From positions 18,660,370 through 18,724,369 of the forward strand of contig NC_045140.1 in assembly GCF_008831285.2 (NCBI RefSeq): a stretch of DNA of 64,000 nucleotides, in the 5' to 3' direction. Of this stretch, positions 49,481-63,000 are shown piece after piece. The stretch comes from Nymphaea colorata. Its lineage: Eukaryota; Streptophyta; Magnoliopsida; Nymphaeales; Nymphaeaceae. A program made the translations under genes and the position numbers. The notes below the pieces were generated by a model, which saw nothing but the letters and a program-made list of their open reading frames with translations, did no database searches and was not told the DNA's origin. Position 1 is the stretch's first letter; every line of letters starts with the position of its first letter.

Positions 49481-50692
49481 AAGCCTAACCTTTTGAGGTT
49501 TATTCTGGGTAATAAGTTGTATACCAAATGGAATCTCATAAATAACATAACATGTGGGACCCATTAAAAAAAGTTCTTGCAAGAGCTGAGGTCCTTGAGG
49601 ACCCTTTTTTGTTGTAATAAAAGGATTTTATTATGGGAGCCTAACCCCCAAGCCGCCATTGTCCGGATATAAGTCTCTTCGCTTTTAGTCGAGGCGTACT
49701 CACAATGTCCATGAAATGGATATAATGTAAAATTGACAACCCTTACAATTTTCAAACACCCTTATAAAGCAAAAATCATGGCTTTCCATAATTTTTACAA
49801 TTTCTGTTGCTAGGCGAAGGTGACGCCGCGCATCAGTAAACTGCAATGTTGCTAGATTTTTGATGAAATTGTTGCTGTTCAGCGGCGGTATACTCCCGAG
49901 GATTGTCACTCTAGGTGTAAAATTAGCTCGATTTTGATGCACAACACACGTTTAAAAAAAAATACATTTTATTGGTCAAGGAACCGTACATTTCGGAAAA
50001 CCTTTTTTGATCATTCGTCTATCGCCTTCTGCTCAACTGAATCCCATACAAGGTAACAAAGCTTCTGTATGATCAGTTCGTGCTATGGGCCAAAATTCGA
50101 ACTCTAACGTGAAAATTTTCGGGAAGAAAACTGAGGAACTGCGATAAATGGTAAAAATTTTTTCGCCCACCCACATGAGAAAAACAAGTTATCATGCCTT
50201 CTTCGTGTTGCATTTGAGAAAGCATTGAAGATATTCACGATTCGTCGGAATTTCGCTACTTGTTGTGCCTATAGTGATCAATCCGATCATGTGATTTTTT
50301 AGCAAAGTGCGGATTTTTCACCGCCTGTGATGAGTCGGACGAAATTTTTAAAAGCTAGAATTATATCCGCCATTCCACAGGATACTTCCTGCGCATCAGA
50401 CGGGCCCAGGGCTTCTTCATGTTGTGACTCGCCCTCTTCCTGCTCACCTGCAACAGCTGCTCGCAGCAAGGCAGGACGGTAGCAGCACCACCATCGCCTC
50501 ACTCACCACAGCACCATCATTGGCACGAGTCACGGCTACAGGTTCGTGATCTCTCTCTCTCTATCCATTTCTTCTTTCCGATTATTTTGGATGGACTGAA
50601 AGTCACAGATTATTGTCTATGAGTGTTCGATGTTTTTTTTCTAGCAGGTCCTGTTTGTAAGGGTTCTCTTGCTTCTCCCTGCCGTTTCATGG

Positions 50693-50824
50693 TTCCTTTT
50701 CGTTCTGAAGAGCTGTGCAAAATTCCCATCCCTGTTTGATGGCCAGAAGCTCCACGCCGACATCTTCAAGACTGGCTTCCATGATGCTCGCACAGACAAC
50801 CCTTTCGTAAGCAGGTACGCACGC
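50693..50824 (+). pseudogene. Pentatricopeptide-repeat (PPR) protein fragment
   Basis: In one frame the sequence reads FLFVLKSCAKFPSLFDGQKL then HADIFKTGF, followed by FVSRYA. This matches the PLS-class PPR motif consensus (FxxVLKxCAxLxxLxxGxxLHAxxxKTGF). Only about one and a half repeats are present, the frame closes at both ends, and no further PPR motif follows. It ends about 270 bp upstream of the PPDK regulatory protein start, on the same strand. Most likely a gene scrap; a spliced exon is less likely. Confidence 0.65.
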
Positions 50825-51094
50825 CAATTGCTCGATCAAACTCACAAACGGAGTGCTGAGTGCTTTGCGAAACACTTGTCTCGTTTTTTAACTTTTCATT
50901 TTTCACCTCCCTCGTTTCATCCGTTTCCATTGTTACCACGGAATTTCGTTCTTTTTTCCACGAAGCGCGCTGCGTTTTATTTGTGTTCCTGAATTCGCAA
51001 CAGAATTCTTAGAGACTTCTATAAATCCAACAGCTGTCCTCTTCTCCCTCCTCGAAAACGTCGGCCCGCCCTCGATTCTTCGGATCGCTCGGAA

Positions 51095-53923
51095 ATGATG
51101 GTCTACGCTCGACTGTCCGCCATGGACTTGACGAGCTCGGCCGCCTCGAGCTTCCCTTCGCAACAGAGCCCACTTCTCTTTCCCCTCGCCGGACCCCCGA
51201 AGCTCAGGCTCGTATTGGTCCCTTGCGTCCCTCCTCAGCAAGACGGCCCCAAACCCCCTGACGCCAAGAGGGAGGAGCCTCCGCGCGATTGGAAGTCCAA
51301 AGGCAGCCGCCAGCTGAGCCACTGGTCCCGAGCCCGTGCAATCCGTTACGGCCGGCGTATCCATCGCCCGTCTAGCCCGGCAAATTCCTTCGATACAAAA
51401 TCCCGACTGACGGCGGCGGACGCGACCTCCCCGGAGGCGCTCGCATCACTACTCCTCCAGAGCGACGACGAGGACGAGGCCGATATCACCAATGGTGGGA
51501 AGGCGATCTACATGGTGTCGGACGGGACGGGATGGACAGCGGAGTACACTGTGAACGCGGCGCTTGGGCAGTTCGAACATTGCCTGATCAATCGAGCCTG
51601 CGCCGTCCAGACCCACATCTTCTCTGGGGTAATCCCTTCCTCCCCATTCTTTTTCTCTCTTTTCCTCCTCTTTCCCTTATTAGGCTTCGGCTTTCAAGCG
51701 TTGGATTTTCCTGTGGCCAAGATTCTTCCGTGGCCTTGCGAATCTTCTAACAACAAAAAGTATCTGCAGATTTGGCTTAAAAACTGTTATATCAATCCAA
51801 GTCGATCTTTCTTCGCTACCCAGTGGCTTAAAAGTACTAAATTAGTTGCTACTCGCTTAGCCATATCTTTTTTCACTCATTTTACTCATTTAGTTGCTAC
51901 TCGCTTAACTATTTTTTCACTATCATGTGGTCGAACTAAGTCGAGTTTTTTATGAGTGGAGTTTTTAAAACTCGTACTTGACTCATTTAACATTTTGAGC
52001 ACACATTTGAATTCATGATCCACCTGTTTATAAGCGAGTTGATTTTAAGTCTAATGTTAGCAAGCAAGTTTGAGTCGAGCTTGAACAGGAACTGGCTTGA
52101 CTTGTGTTTCAGCCCTAGTTGGGTTGATTTATTCATGGTTTACACATGTAACTAAGTCATTATTCTACATTTTTATGTTTAAATATCAAGATATATATTA
52201 GCTTTTTTTGCAAACACAGTAGTTAACAAAAACCAGCCCAAGTCATCGAGTTGACCCATGGAGTCATGAATCAATAGTAGATAAATTGAATTCGAGTCAC
52301 TGGGTTTTAAAACAATGGGTTAGCGAGAAACAGTACATGTTAAAATGTGCTACGTCAACAGCCTACATTTCGAATGTGTCTTGTCATGGTAAAATCCTGA
52401 TATATTCATTCGTTAGTGGACTGGGTTCATTCATCTGACGTTTGCTCATGGAAGCTAGTAGTCTGGTCTGGAAGCGGAAAGCGCGGTCCCAAATCTTTGC
52501 TGATGATCTATGCTAAATCGCTCTTTATTCAAATCTCCACCATTTATTAGTGCAGTCCGGTGTTTAGTAAGCATTTTTGAAGTAAATGGTGCGTCCAACC
52601 AGAAGTCTAAATCTGAGCGCTCTCTAGCTTTGGACATCAGCTGTCTTGGATGTAGTTTGTTGCTTTTTTCTTGTTTCAATGGGATGACCAATAAGCTCAG
52701 CGTGGGCTTAGGTGGAGGATGAGGAGCGGCTGCTGGAGGTGATCAAGCAGGCAGCAATGGAAGGGGCGCTGGTGCTGTACACACTGGCTGACCCAAACAT
52801 GGCGGAGTCGGCAAATCAGGCCTGCCAGCTTTGGGGGGTCCAATGCGCCAACATACTGGCACCGACGACCGCAGCCATCGCCACCCACCTTGGCGTCAAC
52901 CCGTCGGGCATTCCGCGCGGCAAGGCCCCACTCACCAAGGAATACTTCCGCCGGATCGACGCCATTGAGTTCACCATGAAGCATGACGATGGGGCGCTGC
53001 CGCAGAACCTTCACCGGGCCGACATAGTCCTGGTCGGCGTGTCCCGGACAGGCAAGACCCCGCTGTCCATATACCTGGCCCAAAAGGGCTACAAAGTCTC
53101 GAACGTGCCGGTTGTCATGGGCGTGCCCCTGCCGCCGTATCTCTTCGAGGTCGACCAGGACAAGATCTTCGGGTTGACGATTAATCCGGTCGTCCTCCAA
53201 GCGATTCGGAAGGCGAGGGTGAAGACCCTCGGGTTCTCCGGCAACAGCTCGACCAACTACTCACGGATGGACCATGTCAAGGAGGAGTTGGAGCACTGTA
53301 GCCGCATCTTCGCTCAGAACCCCCGGTGGCCGGTCATTGGTGCGTTTCTTCCTCCATCCCTCTTCTCTCCATCCCACTTTTGCAATTAATTTCCATTTTG
53401 TCGGCTTTCTACAAAAACGTATCCTTTTGTTCGTCGTCTTGCCTTCTAACTTGTTCGTGTTTGCGATCGTCGCGGACTTGTGTGGGGGCAGATTTAGCAT
53501 GGTGTCCTTTCACCGGGTGTTGGTTTTAGTAAGCTGTTGTCTGAACATCCTCATTGGAGCTTCATGTTGCACAATATAGGGGGACTATATTGGGAGTACC
53601 TAAGAACATTATCTTGTTTTGGGCGTCACCCTAGAAACATGACGATCTTAGATATTGTACATCATGTCAGAGCCGGTTGTTCGCCGGAAAACCAATTTTC
53701 CAGCTCTAAGTGAGCGAATTCCCATATTCCTAGAACCACCATGATGAAAAGACGCTGTTATACCTTATATTATGCAGCTTTAACTTACAACAATGTGTTA
53801 ATCATCTCGTCTGGTGCAGAGGTGACCGGGAAAGCAATAGAGGAAACCGCCGCCGTGGTGGTGAGGACCTACCATGACCGGAAACAGAAACATTGGATAC
53901 CAAGGATCTCAAAGCGTTACTAG
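51095..53923 (+). CDS. Pyruvate, phosphate dikinase regulatory protein (PDRP1/RP1 type, DUF299), complete, 421 aa
   Basis: Bifunctional chloroplast enzyme that inactivates PPDK by ADP-dependent phosphorylation of an active-site Thr and reactivates it by Pi-dependent dephosphorylation, giving light/dark control. Exons: 51095-51628, 52712-53339 and 53820-53923, total 1266 nt, in frame. The first about 90 residues are Ser/Pro/Arg-rich with few acidic residues, as expected of a transit peptide; alternative Mets lie at 51098 and 51122. Then come [25 protein letters not shown] and the P-loop GVSRTGKT (287-294) within [18 protein letters not shown], the nucleotide-binding motif of this family, followed by GLTINP, SNYSRM-like [12 protein letters not shown] and a C-terminal [11 protein letters not shown]. 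Exon 2 is markedly GC-rich compared with its flanks. RP1 versus RP2 cannot be settled by eye. Confidence 0.95.
51842..51907. repeat. 18-bp direct repeat in PDRP1 intron 1
   Basis: TTAGTTGCTACTCGCTTA occurs at 51842-51859 and at 51890-51907, 48 bp apart. Downstream (51930-52100) are scattered TCGAGTT/GAGTCGAGC motifs, which may indicate an old insertion in this intron of about 1.1 kb. Confidence 0.75.
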
Positions 53924-53939
53924 CATGTGAAACATAGAA

Positions 53940-56900
53940 GTGGTATCAAGAATAGTTTTCTCTCGCCCACTTGATGTGAATAATCCTTTCTCTGATCCAC
54001 TTGACCTAAACAATCGCGGTCGCCTACTTGTTGATTAGTTTCTGTTAAATTCTCACGCTACACCCAGATCCCAGTGGGTTCCTATTTCACACAATGCAAC
54101 CATGTACAGATTACATCCGGAGGATGGCATTCTTATAGTGTTATAAACGAAGTGCATTTGAATTCCGTGAACCTTTGATAGTTCAACCATCGATGTCTTG
54201 ATTTTGTAGTCGTCACGGATGCGGACGAATATTTGGCTGCTATGCATTGAAACCGTATGGACATACGAAGAGAAGACATTTGTTTTAGCGCCCATGAAGT
54301 CATGTAAGCAAATCGGTCATAGGCACAGACAACACTTCCTTTACATGGCATGTGGTTGATAATGTTCATTCTTCGTGCTATTGGGAGGCTCGACGCACCT
54401 TCAGTACCGTCCATTGTCAAGACTAACTACCTCCAAATATACCAAAAAGCATCTGCTCTTGCATCTATCCTGACCGATCCATTCTATTTTTTTTTCTCCT
54501 TTTGTATCATTGATCTTCATCAAACAACTTTGCAAATCAAGCTTAAAATTTTGAACCGGTTCGCTGTCCGTTCTGGTACTTTTAATCTTAGATTGATTTC
54601 ACATCAAACACCATAGCGACTACATTTTTGGCGCCTTGTCTGTTCATAGCGCTTCATTTGGGCAACAGAAATTAAGAAAAGGTGTTTCTCTCCCAATGCA
54701 AAACGCTGGCTGGCAGATCCTTGTTCTGGTTTTTTGGGTGAGTGAATTTGTCGATTCATCACAAAATGCAATCAAGCATGCTCTTGGGATGTCGATTTTC
54801 CAAATTCCAGTCACAATGAGGACAGGGGCCACTCAGTGTCGCTCACACTTACTGCGTAGAACTCCATGTTTCAAACAGGATTCCTCCTGGTCTTGACCTT
54901 CTGTTGTTACTATTCATATTTATGGAGGCCAATGGAGCTGTTAACAGGCTGAAAGCCTTGTATCTAACTTAAACACAACATTGAAGTTAAACTGCCAAAT
55001 GAACGCACTCACTAGCTATCTGGAGGATATAGGTCCTGAAATGAGCAGAACATATGATCTGCCAAATCACATCCGAAAAAGATGTACCAACTCCACCGTC
55101 CATTCCTCGGTGACCCATGGATTTGTTGAAATTATATGAGAAAACCCACTAAAGATAATGTCAATGATTACTGGAAATTGGATATGTAATTCAGCATTTA
55201 AGATTCATCATTTCAAAAAGAAAAGTGCCCCTCTTCATTGCTGCACCATAACTTCTAAAGTGACTGTAAGTAGTAGCAGATCTAACCAAACTGGCTACAA
55301 ATTGGACACAGTAAATCAAATGTTGCCGAGAGTTTTAGTTGATCTGGACAAAATTTTTGCTTCATATTCAGGAAAACTTTTGGTTACTGAAAAATATATA
55401 TACTAGTGAGAGGCTTCTGCCGAAACTGTTGTATAGAGATACTAGGTTAATATCATTATTAAGATTGGTTCAAATGTATATAGTTTATCTTACATTTGGT
55501 TACCCAACTACTGCTGGTGGAGATCAAGTGGTAAGACTGAGCTGATCGCCCTTCCTCATGCACAGATCATGCTCATTGTAGAGAGAATTCTATTTTTTCT
55601 TGTTTTATTATGCTATTCATCACGCACAGCTCATGCTTAACCTGACTTGCTCCAGCTAAGTCCTTAGAAAGCTGGACCCTGAGATGCCTTTTCAGAAAGC
55701 ACATAGACCTGGATATTTTCATTTTCTTTAGCTACTTAACAGTATTGACTATCAGAACTTCATTTCTCAGGTTACCAATTGAGAAGTCCACATTGTGAAT
55801 TAGAGAAAATGAATTCGGATCAGAATGTTGTTGAATAGGTCGGGGAAGTATTGATACTGCAGTATGGTTTCATGTGGCATTCGAGGCCAAAAATCATCCG
55901 TGAGTTTCCCTAAGAAGAGATGGTGACGGATGGGGAGAGAACAAAGAAAAGCAGCATGTAAGACCAAGTTACCACGTCATCTTCGTTGCCCTTAGAAACA
56001 GTAGGAAATACCTCAAGGCTTGTTAGACTGAAACAGGTCTGAGATTATAATGTCAGTCTTACCAAAGGCTTCCCATTAATTAAATGATGCGTGGAGGTTT
56101 GTGAATCATGTTGTGAGATGGGACGCGGACGTCGACACGTGCATGGACCAAAGGGTCAAGGTATGTATCGTAGTCTATGAGCTTTACTCTTATGTCTCAA
56201 GAATCTGCCCCAAATATGAAACATTTATTCTATAGACAGATTTATGGAACATTCACATATGGTTCATGCTGCCAAATGACCCATGTAGGATAGGCGGAGT
56301 TTGTTTCATGGTGGTGAAACTTATTAGTTAGGGATGTGGGTGCGCTTTCTGTGTTTGTGCATGTACATGTGTAAGGAGAGTGATTCCACTAATAATACTA
56401 GAATGTAATATTGCATCAAAAGCTTTTGATAATTGGTTCAAAGCCTTCTTATTGTTTTCCTTTGTGGGACTTATATGTACAAAGTATTCCTGTTGCCAAA
56501 CAAGCCCATAAGGTTGGAAGTGCGCGATTTGGTTTGAGGGGTTCGCCATTTTTCTTTGTACCAGATCATTCTGACTTGACATACATATAGATGTGCCGGA
56601 TCCAACTAGTTCTCAATCTTGTTGCACTAAATTAAGGATAGAATTGAACTACAAAATTTGAAAACTTGGAATAATCTCATTCTTTTTTTCATGCCCTGAA
56701 CAATATGCCCGGCAGACATTTGGACATGTCAATTTTGTCGATATAGCAGAATCCATGGACGACCTGATTTGCACTAGGATTTGAGATTCATGTTCCACTC
56801 TATCTGCACACTCAACACGCTAGAGGACGAGACCCAGTGACGTCTACTTCAAGATGACCTGAGTACTGGCTCCTCTGAGATTGCCGGGTTGATTTTACCG

Positions 56901-58679
56901 GAGAGTCCAACTATATATGGACAGTAGCTCTCAATTGTCCATGGCGATTAGTTGTCTCCTTGTTCTACATGAAAATTAAAATTATTGATGATGGGTAGTA
57001 GTAAATCTGAAAGTTTGTTCTAATGACAAAGAGAGTTGGCCAAAGTCCATCTGTCTTTTATCATCTACGCAGAAATCACATGAGCTTCAATCATCTAACG
57101 TGCGTATACAACAGCCGCTGCTTTCACCGCTATAGTTATTGCTCGATCGATGCTACTGCCTAATTGCATAAGGATATATCATTTCTTTTGAAATCTGGCC
57201 ATCTTTACCCTATCCTTTTCAATCACATTTTGAAAAGGACATGTACGGATCAGATTCGATAAGAACATAAACTATACTTGCATAAGGACATAAACTATAC
57301 TTGGTCCATTCCATAGTCACAAGTGTCATGTACGGATTTAAACGGCAAGGTTTTCTTAGGTAAATTTCAAATAATTAGTACGGCAAAGTTATTTTTTGGG
57401 GAAAATTTGAAAAAAAATCTTGGTAAATTTCAAAAAAGTTGAAAAAAAATAATGTGGGGATAGAAATGCAATAACAGAAAATGCAAAATAAATGCCAAAC
57501 CATTGAAAACAAGAAGTGTTTTCTTGCCTTTCTGCAGTTTTTTTTGGTTTTGCAGTCTTTTTCTAGAAAGACGAAGTTTTTTGTAATTTTATACGACTGA
57601 CATATTTTTAAATATAAACATGGTTTTTTTTTTTTTTTTTGTCTGGAAAAACACATTTTCCGTGACTGTGGTACTCTTGAGGAGGTAATGAGAAAATTTG
57701 TCACCATGACAGCCTTTACCAATTTACTCTTGCTGAAGATTTACTGACAGTACTGTAGCAATAATTTCTTGCGGTACAAAAAAAAGTGTTCCTCACGGTC
57801 AACTAAAAGATTCCATGCGGGCATAGACAAGACTGAAAAGCAAGCACAAGGGTGAAAATTTGTTTCCAATATGCATCAGATTCGATAAGAACTTTTGAGA
57901 GAACCGAGGCAAATAGTTCACAGAGCAGAAGCTTTGAGATTGTGGAAAGAGAAAAGAAATCTACAGAAAATAGGAAAAGGGAAGCATCTCCCTAGATAGC
58001 ATAGATTTTGGATGAACGACAAACGAATACGTCGATAACGGCCAACAATTTTTGACTGGTGACGTAGCCTGCCCCAAATGAATTTGTAGTTGCCCGACGT
58101 GAAGAACTTGTTTTCTGTCCAGGCTGTGCTCACGAGGAGCAGCAAATTGTGACTTTCACTTTTATTGGCATCTCTGTCTCTCTCTCTCTCGCGCGCTCTC
58201 TCTCAGTTCTCTTTCAGATGGAACATGAAGGAGACGAAGTTTTGAATCGAATTGGGTAGAAGAAGTATTGAATTGCTCGATGAGTAACTCTGATACCAGA
58301 GGCTTGGATTGAAGAATACAATCTTTGGCTTTCTCATGATTTGGCTATAAAGAGAATGTTCAACTTGTTAATTAAGATCAGCGGTCCAAACAAAGAAGGT
58401 GTACTTAATTCAGCTTTGTTCTGCTCTCAGTAACAGGAATGTGAATCTCATTAGCGTAAAACGAGTAAAAATTAATAGCAGACCCAGTTTTCCTTCCCTT
58501 TAGTTTTTGTCTCTCTTTCTCTATCTATTTAAATGATAGGTAGCCCAATCGACCGGGTTGGGTGGTGTGTAGTAACCACATCTTTAGTTTAAATATCAAA
58601 GGGTCTTATATTACTAGTGAATTTTGGAATTAGGGTGTCACTGTGGAGGTAAAGTGGATCGGTTCTTATGCCTCCTTTC

Positions 58680-58758
<79 letters not shown>

Positions 58759-59820
58759 ATATACACACGTTGTTTGGTACCTTTGGTTAACAGAGAATTT
58801 ATGTTTTCCAAAAATTTTAGTAGGGGAGGGGGCATCAGCGTTTCTTGAAAATTTAAAGGAAGCGAAAGGCCATTCTTGAAAATTTTACAGATAAAAATTG
58901 AACCTTCAAAACCGTGGGCGCCCCATGATCCTCATTAGCCCGGTCGCTATTCGCTGGAAGGATAGTGTACACATTTTCGAATGGAGCTGCTTGAATTACG
59001 ATCTAGTAAGGTTTATATCTGAAGTATCTAACTTTTTTTACCTTGGTAAATCACAATTGATCTCAGGTCCTTGAGCTTAGGCTACTCATTACATGGAGCC
59101 TAGTTTGGCTAACAATATATACAAACTTTATTTATCCCCTCTGTTGAACTACTTGCAATATTCACGGGTCGAGGACCAAATTCTCTCTCTCTTCTTTTAT
59201 TTTGTTTTTTAGTTTTTATATTTTGTTTTTAGGGTTTGTTTTTGTATTTAGGAGACTTATTAACCCAAAATCCCAAAATTTTGTTATGCATTTCCATTTT
59301 ATCGGCTCTCTCTTTCTCTCTCTTTTACTATTGCTATATAGTATGGCAAATCAAATCGGAATCACATCTAGCACTTAGGTGCGTGCTCAAGCAAAGAAAT
59401 GCTAGAGTACCCTAACGAAGTAGTTTGAGACTTTGAGTACTCTCTTCTTGAAAAAAAAAACACAAAAGCATTTGGGTCAGTAATGGAGTAGGCTTCATAG
59501 TTGCGTACAGTCTCCTAAAGTTTATCTATTTTCGCATTAGATTGTCTCCAACCATTTGCTTATTTATATATTGAGGCCCCTGCATTCATTTGTTTACTGC
59601 TCTTCAAAGTTCAAACAATCGTTACATATTTGAAAGACCTAAGTTTTTTTGGATTAATGCCCTTCAGTTAAAAATTTATGTCTCGGCCACCGATTTGTGT
59701 GGGTTGTAATACCTAGTAGGAACTAGATGCCCATTTTAGTGTTTTTGTAAGAAGATAGTATTGAAATTATTGATTAGCAACCAGACTGGTGTATCCCTCT
59801 ACTATATAAGACAAGGGTAA
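53940..59820. other. Intergenic region downstream of PDRP1, no gene recognised
   Basis: About 5.9 kb. Open frames up to about 115 codons exist (for example 54133-54420 and 57375-57722, both minus), but they are low-complexity or without identifiable domains and have no supporting splice structure. It holds a compound microsatellite at 58683-58763 and poly-T/poly-A runs. Confidence 0.5.
58683..58763. repeat. Compound (CT)n-(TA)n microsatellite
   Basis: About 14 CT units are followed by about 25 TA units with one slip (TATTATA) and then a short CA run. It has the same architecture and order as the tract at 43561-43657. Confidence 0.95.
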
Positions 59821-59832
59821 CATGCTCACATG

Positions 59833-60027
59833 CAGGGGCGGAGGGAGGGGGGTGCCGGCTGGGCCATGGTCCAGGTAAGCGCAGGAAAAAAAAAATTATA
59901 TTGAAAAAATCAATTTTTTTTAGTTTGGCCTGACCCGTCGCTCCTCTTGACTCGACCTGTCGCTTCTCTTGGCCCGACCCGTGGATCGTTTGACTCGCCC
60001 CTGAAAAAAATCCTGACTCCGCCCCTG
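59833..60027. mobile_element. hAT-type MITE, 195 bp, with 8-bp target-site duplication
   Basis: The element starts CAGGGGCGGA and ends TCCGCCCCTG, a perfect 10-bp terminal inverted repeat. It is flanked by CTCACATG on both sides (59825-59832 and 60028-60035). An 8-bp duplication with short CAGGGGCGG-type ends is characteristic of the hAT superfamily. The interior has an A-rich stretch and imperfect tandem repeats of a CGACCCGT/CTCTTGACTCG type. It has no coding capacity and no gene nearby. Confidence 0.92.
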
Positions 60028-60039
60028 CTCACATGCGTC

Positions 60040-63000
60040 CCTTGGGTGCGTGGGTAGTGAAGGCATATGTGGGCTGATGTGGGCAATTTTGTTTATTTAT
60101 TAAAAATTTGTAACTATGCTAGTGCAGCTTATTGCCATGTAAATTAAGCCAAAGAAAAAGGTAACTAGTGATAAAAGAGTTTCACATGAAATAGAATTAT
60201 GTAAAGAAAGCCAAAAAAAAAAAATGCAATGTTACTCCCAACAATCACACAAAACCATTGGCTTGTCCGTTCTTGAAGAAGGAGAGACAATTGAGATTCA
60301 TATCACGTGTTGTATGTTTACGACCTGATTGTATGAGTTGTTAGGCATCTGAAAGCAGTAGAATAAACAAAAGGAGATAATGTTGATCTCTGAGCTTGAA
60401 ACTTGTCCTTTACCACACGGCACTGATCCTTTGATGTGGATGTATCATGAGGACGGGAAGACTAGCTATTACGATAATAATGGTGAAGATGGTGATAGTC
60501 ATGATTGGGGCCTCAAGTGATAAGGTCTTCATCTCTGCATCCCGTTGCTCTCCTCTTCTCTGCAGAGGACCATGCACGTTCTTCACCTACTCCATGGCTG
60601 CCTGCCACTGTTGACAATTTATTGCCTGCAAAAAGAGAATCACTATTGGGTGGACTACTTCATAATTGGTCATATCAGTGTGGGAGGAACAACTTTTATT
60701 TATTTGAATATTTGCAGATCCGTCATCGTATTGGAATTGGCAATCTGTTTTTATATGGTTATTCTCCAATGTGTTCAATGTGCTTCCTTTCATATTGATC
60801 ATTGGGATGTAAATGGTTGGGGCTTCTACGACGTGTTCAATGCGTTCTATTTCATGTAAATATATTGGTGCTCGGTAGATAAAGTTATGTACATCAAGTT
60901 TTAGATCCAAATTTGAGTATGGTACAATTCAGACATGAACATCATGCAATTGAGTATCACCAGATCGACTTTAAGCTAAATAAATCCAACTTATATGTTT
61001 TAGCGGTCTCATAATTTTGGACCCTGAATCCAAGTTTGAGATTGATAGGTCTACATCCAATTAAGGCAATTTGGTAAAATAAGGAGTAGATCTGTTCCTT
61101 TTATGTCTCTAGGGCTCCATTTCTGATCTTAACGGTACATGAAATCCATTGTTTAAATAGCATTGAAGTTCAATGTGACCTAAATTAATCAACTTTCTTA
61201 GCATGAAAGAAGAAGAAAGTAAGGTCGGTCATCCCTCCCATTGAAGTCCACTCCCCATTCAATGTAACTGGTAAAGAGGCATAGGCTTCCTTCCTTCCTT
61301 CCCTACTTGGTCATTATAAAACTACTTATCAAAACCGATGATAATTGTGGCAGAAGGCATGGCGTGAAGCGGCTATGAATGATATATAAATAAATATTTT
61401 AATGGTCTTGATAGTGAGGTACGTGGTCTACCATGAGAACTGCATGGCTAGGCTCTTTCTCTCTCCTCTCTCTCTCTCTCTCTCTATCTGTCTGGCCATC
61501 TTTTATGATTTCGGTGATGTAGCCCATGAATAGGTGTATCTTATGAGTAGGTAATAATTGGGATGGGCGACAATTTTCGTCTACACAGTGAGGTGAGGTT
61601 GAACATCACTGTTCATTTATTATGACGCAGCACATTTGTCATCGAGGGGGTCGTTTCTGGTCACCTATCATACACACAGTGGCTAATAACCATATAAAGT
61701 CGTGGCCGTAGACCGGAAGGTTGCTGGAGCAAGCTAGATGGTGAAAGATCGCAGAAGTCCGATCTGATCGAATCCGGTCATGATTAGGAAGTGACGCCAA
61801 AAGGTCTTTCGCCCATGGCGAAACCCTTTGCTCTGACTGCTCCTAGGTGGCCACAGTTTCTGCTGTCGTTAAAGAACGTAGCTCCCAGGCCACTCGACAT
61901 AATGCTTCATTTTTATCATTAATTTACAGTTAATTATGTTCTCGAATCTACTTTATGAAAGGATTTTTATTCAAAATACTATGAATCAATGAAATTAATA
62001 GTCTACAAACGTATAAAGAAAATCTTAAGATAATTAACAGGTTTGAAATGTTTATCATGTTGATCTGCATGTTTCTAAACATGCTTCAAACACGCGTGCA
62101 CACACGCGCATACACACACATTTGTCAGAAGTAGCTTGAGGCTCCTAGTCCCCCGTTTTGGCACCACTTAGGTCTGGCCAAATTTGTACTAACAAGTAAA
62201 TCAATAGATGTTCATCAATGAAGTGTATATATATATATACTTCAGTTAAATTCTCTGGCCCTTGACAGGAGAGGTAGAAAATTTTCTGCTTCTTCCTGTG
62301 CTGTTAGTTTTTCCATGTCTTCAATTTGAAATGTCTTCTTTTGATTCTTCCTTTTACCTAGAAAACAGCAAAAGCAGATAGGCGCAGATTGATTAAGCAA
62401 AAGGTTGGTTGGGAAGGAGAGGATCAGTAGCTGAAAAGTTGATTGAAGCTGTTTGACTATTAGTTTTTGAGTCTCTTTCATCGAACATTAAAAAGTGTCC
62501 CTGCCAACCTTTCCCGTGCAGACAGACTCTTTCAATTGCTCTACTGTTAGCTACTGTTGGTGCTCTTGACAGCTCAAAGGGGCGTTTGTTGTACTCATGT
62601 GCCACTGACTGCTTCCGAATAATGCATATGCTTTTTGCCTTGCTTTAGATTAGAGATAACTATAATCATGTTGGGACCATATGTAGGCTTTAATGAAGTA
62701 GAAAAACGTGCGTCAAGGAAATTAATGGCACCGAGATATTGATGATAGAAAGTACATTTAACACCAGTGGGGGCGTGCTTTGGCTGGTCTAATTAGCCAG
62801 AATTTCATTCTCAACAATCAAAATAGACCCGGGAATAATCTTGGTGATGCACCTTTTTAAGATGCATGGTTAAGAGATAAGCAAGGAGAAAACATTGTTA
62901 GCTAATATTGAATTATTAAACCTGATCTCCTTTTTCTCATTCTTTTTTCTCTCGACCATCCATCTTGGAAAGATGGATGACCAAGATTATTCCTTGTGAG

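Larger units (their letters stand above)
47240..50680. other. Intergenic region between HIG1 and PPDK regulatory protein genes
   Basis: No intact gene recognised in about 3.4 kb. It contains a decayed LINE RNase H region (48780-49480) with a short internal duplication; the remainder is unremarkable AT-rich DNA with short unsupported frames. Confidence 0.55.

Noticed and set aside
54053-54420. Two overlapping minus-strand frames of 80-95 codons
   Set aside because: No domain, no splice context; likely chance frames in the PDRP1 downstream region.
57918-58145. 75-codon minus-strand frame (WTENKFFTSGNYKFIWGR)
   Set aside because: Considered as an acyltransferase-like scrap, but the match was too weak to defend.
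60505-60859. Overlapping plus-strand frames of 97-104 codons
   Set aside because: Neither resembles a known family, and each is hydrophobic or low-information; no support for a gene.
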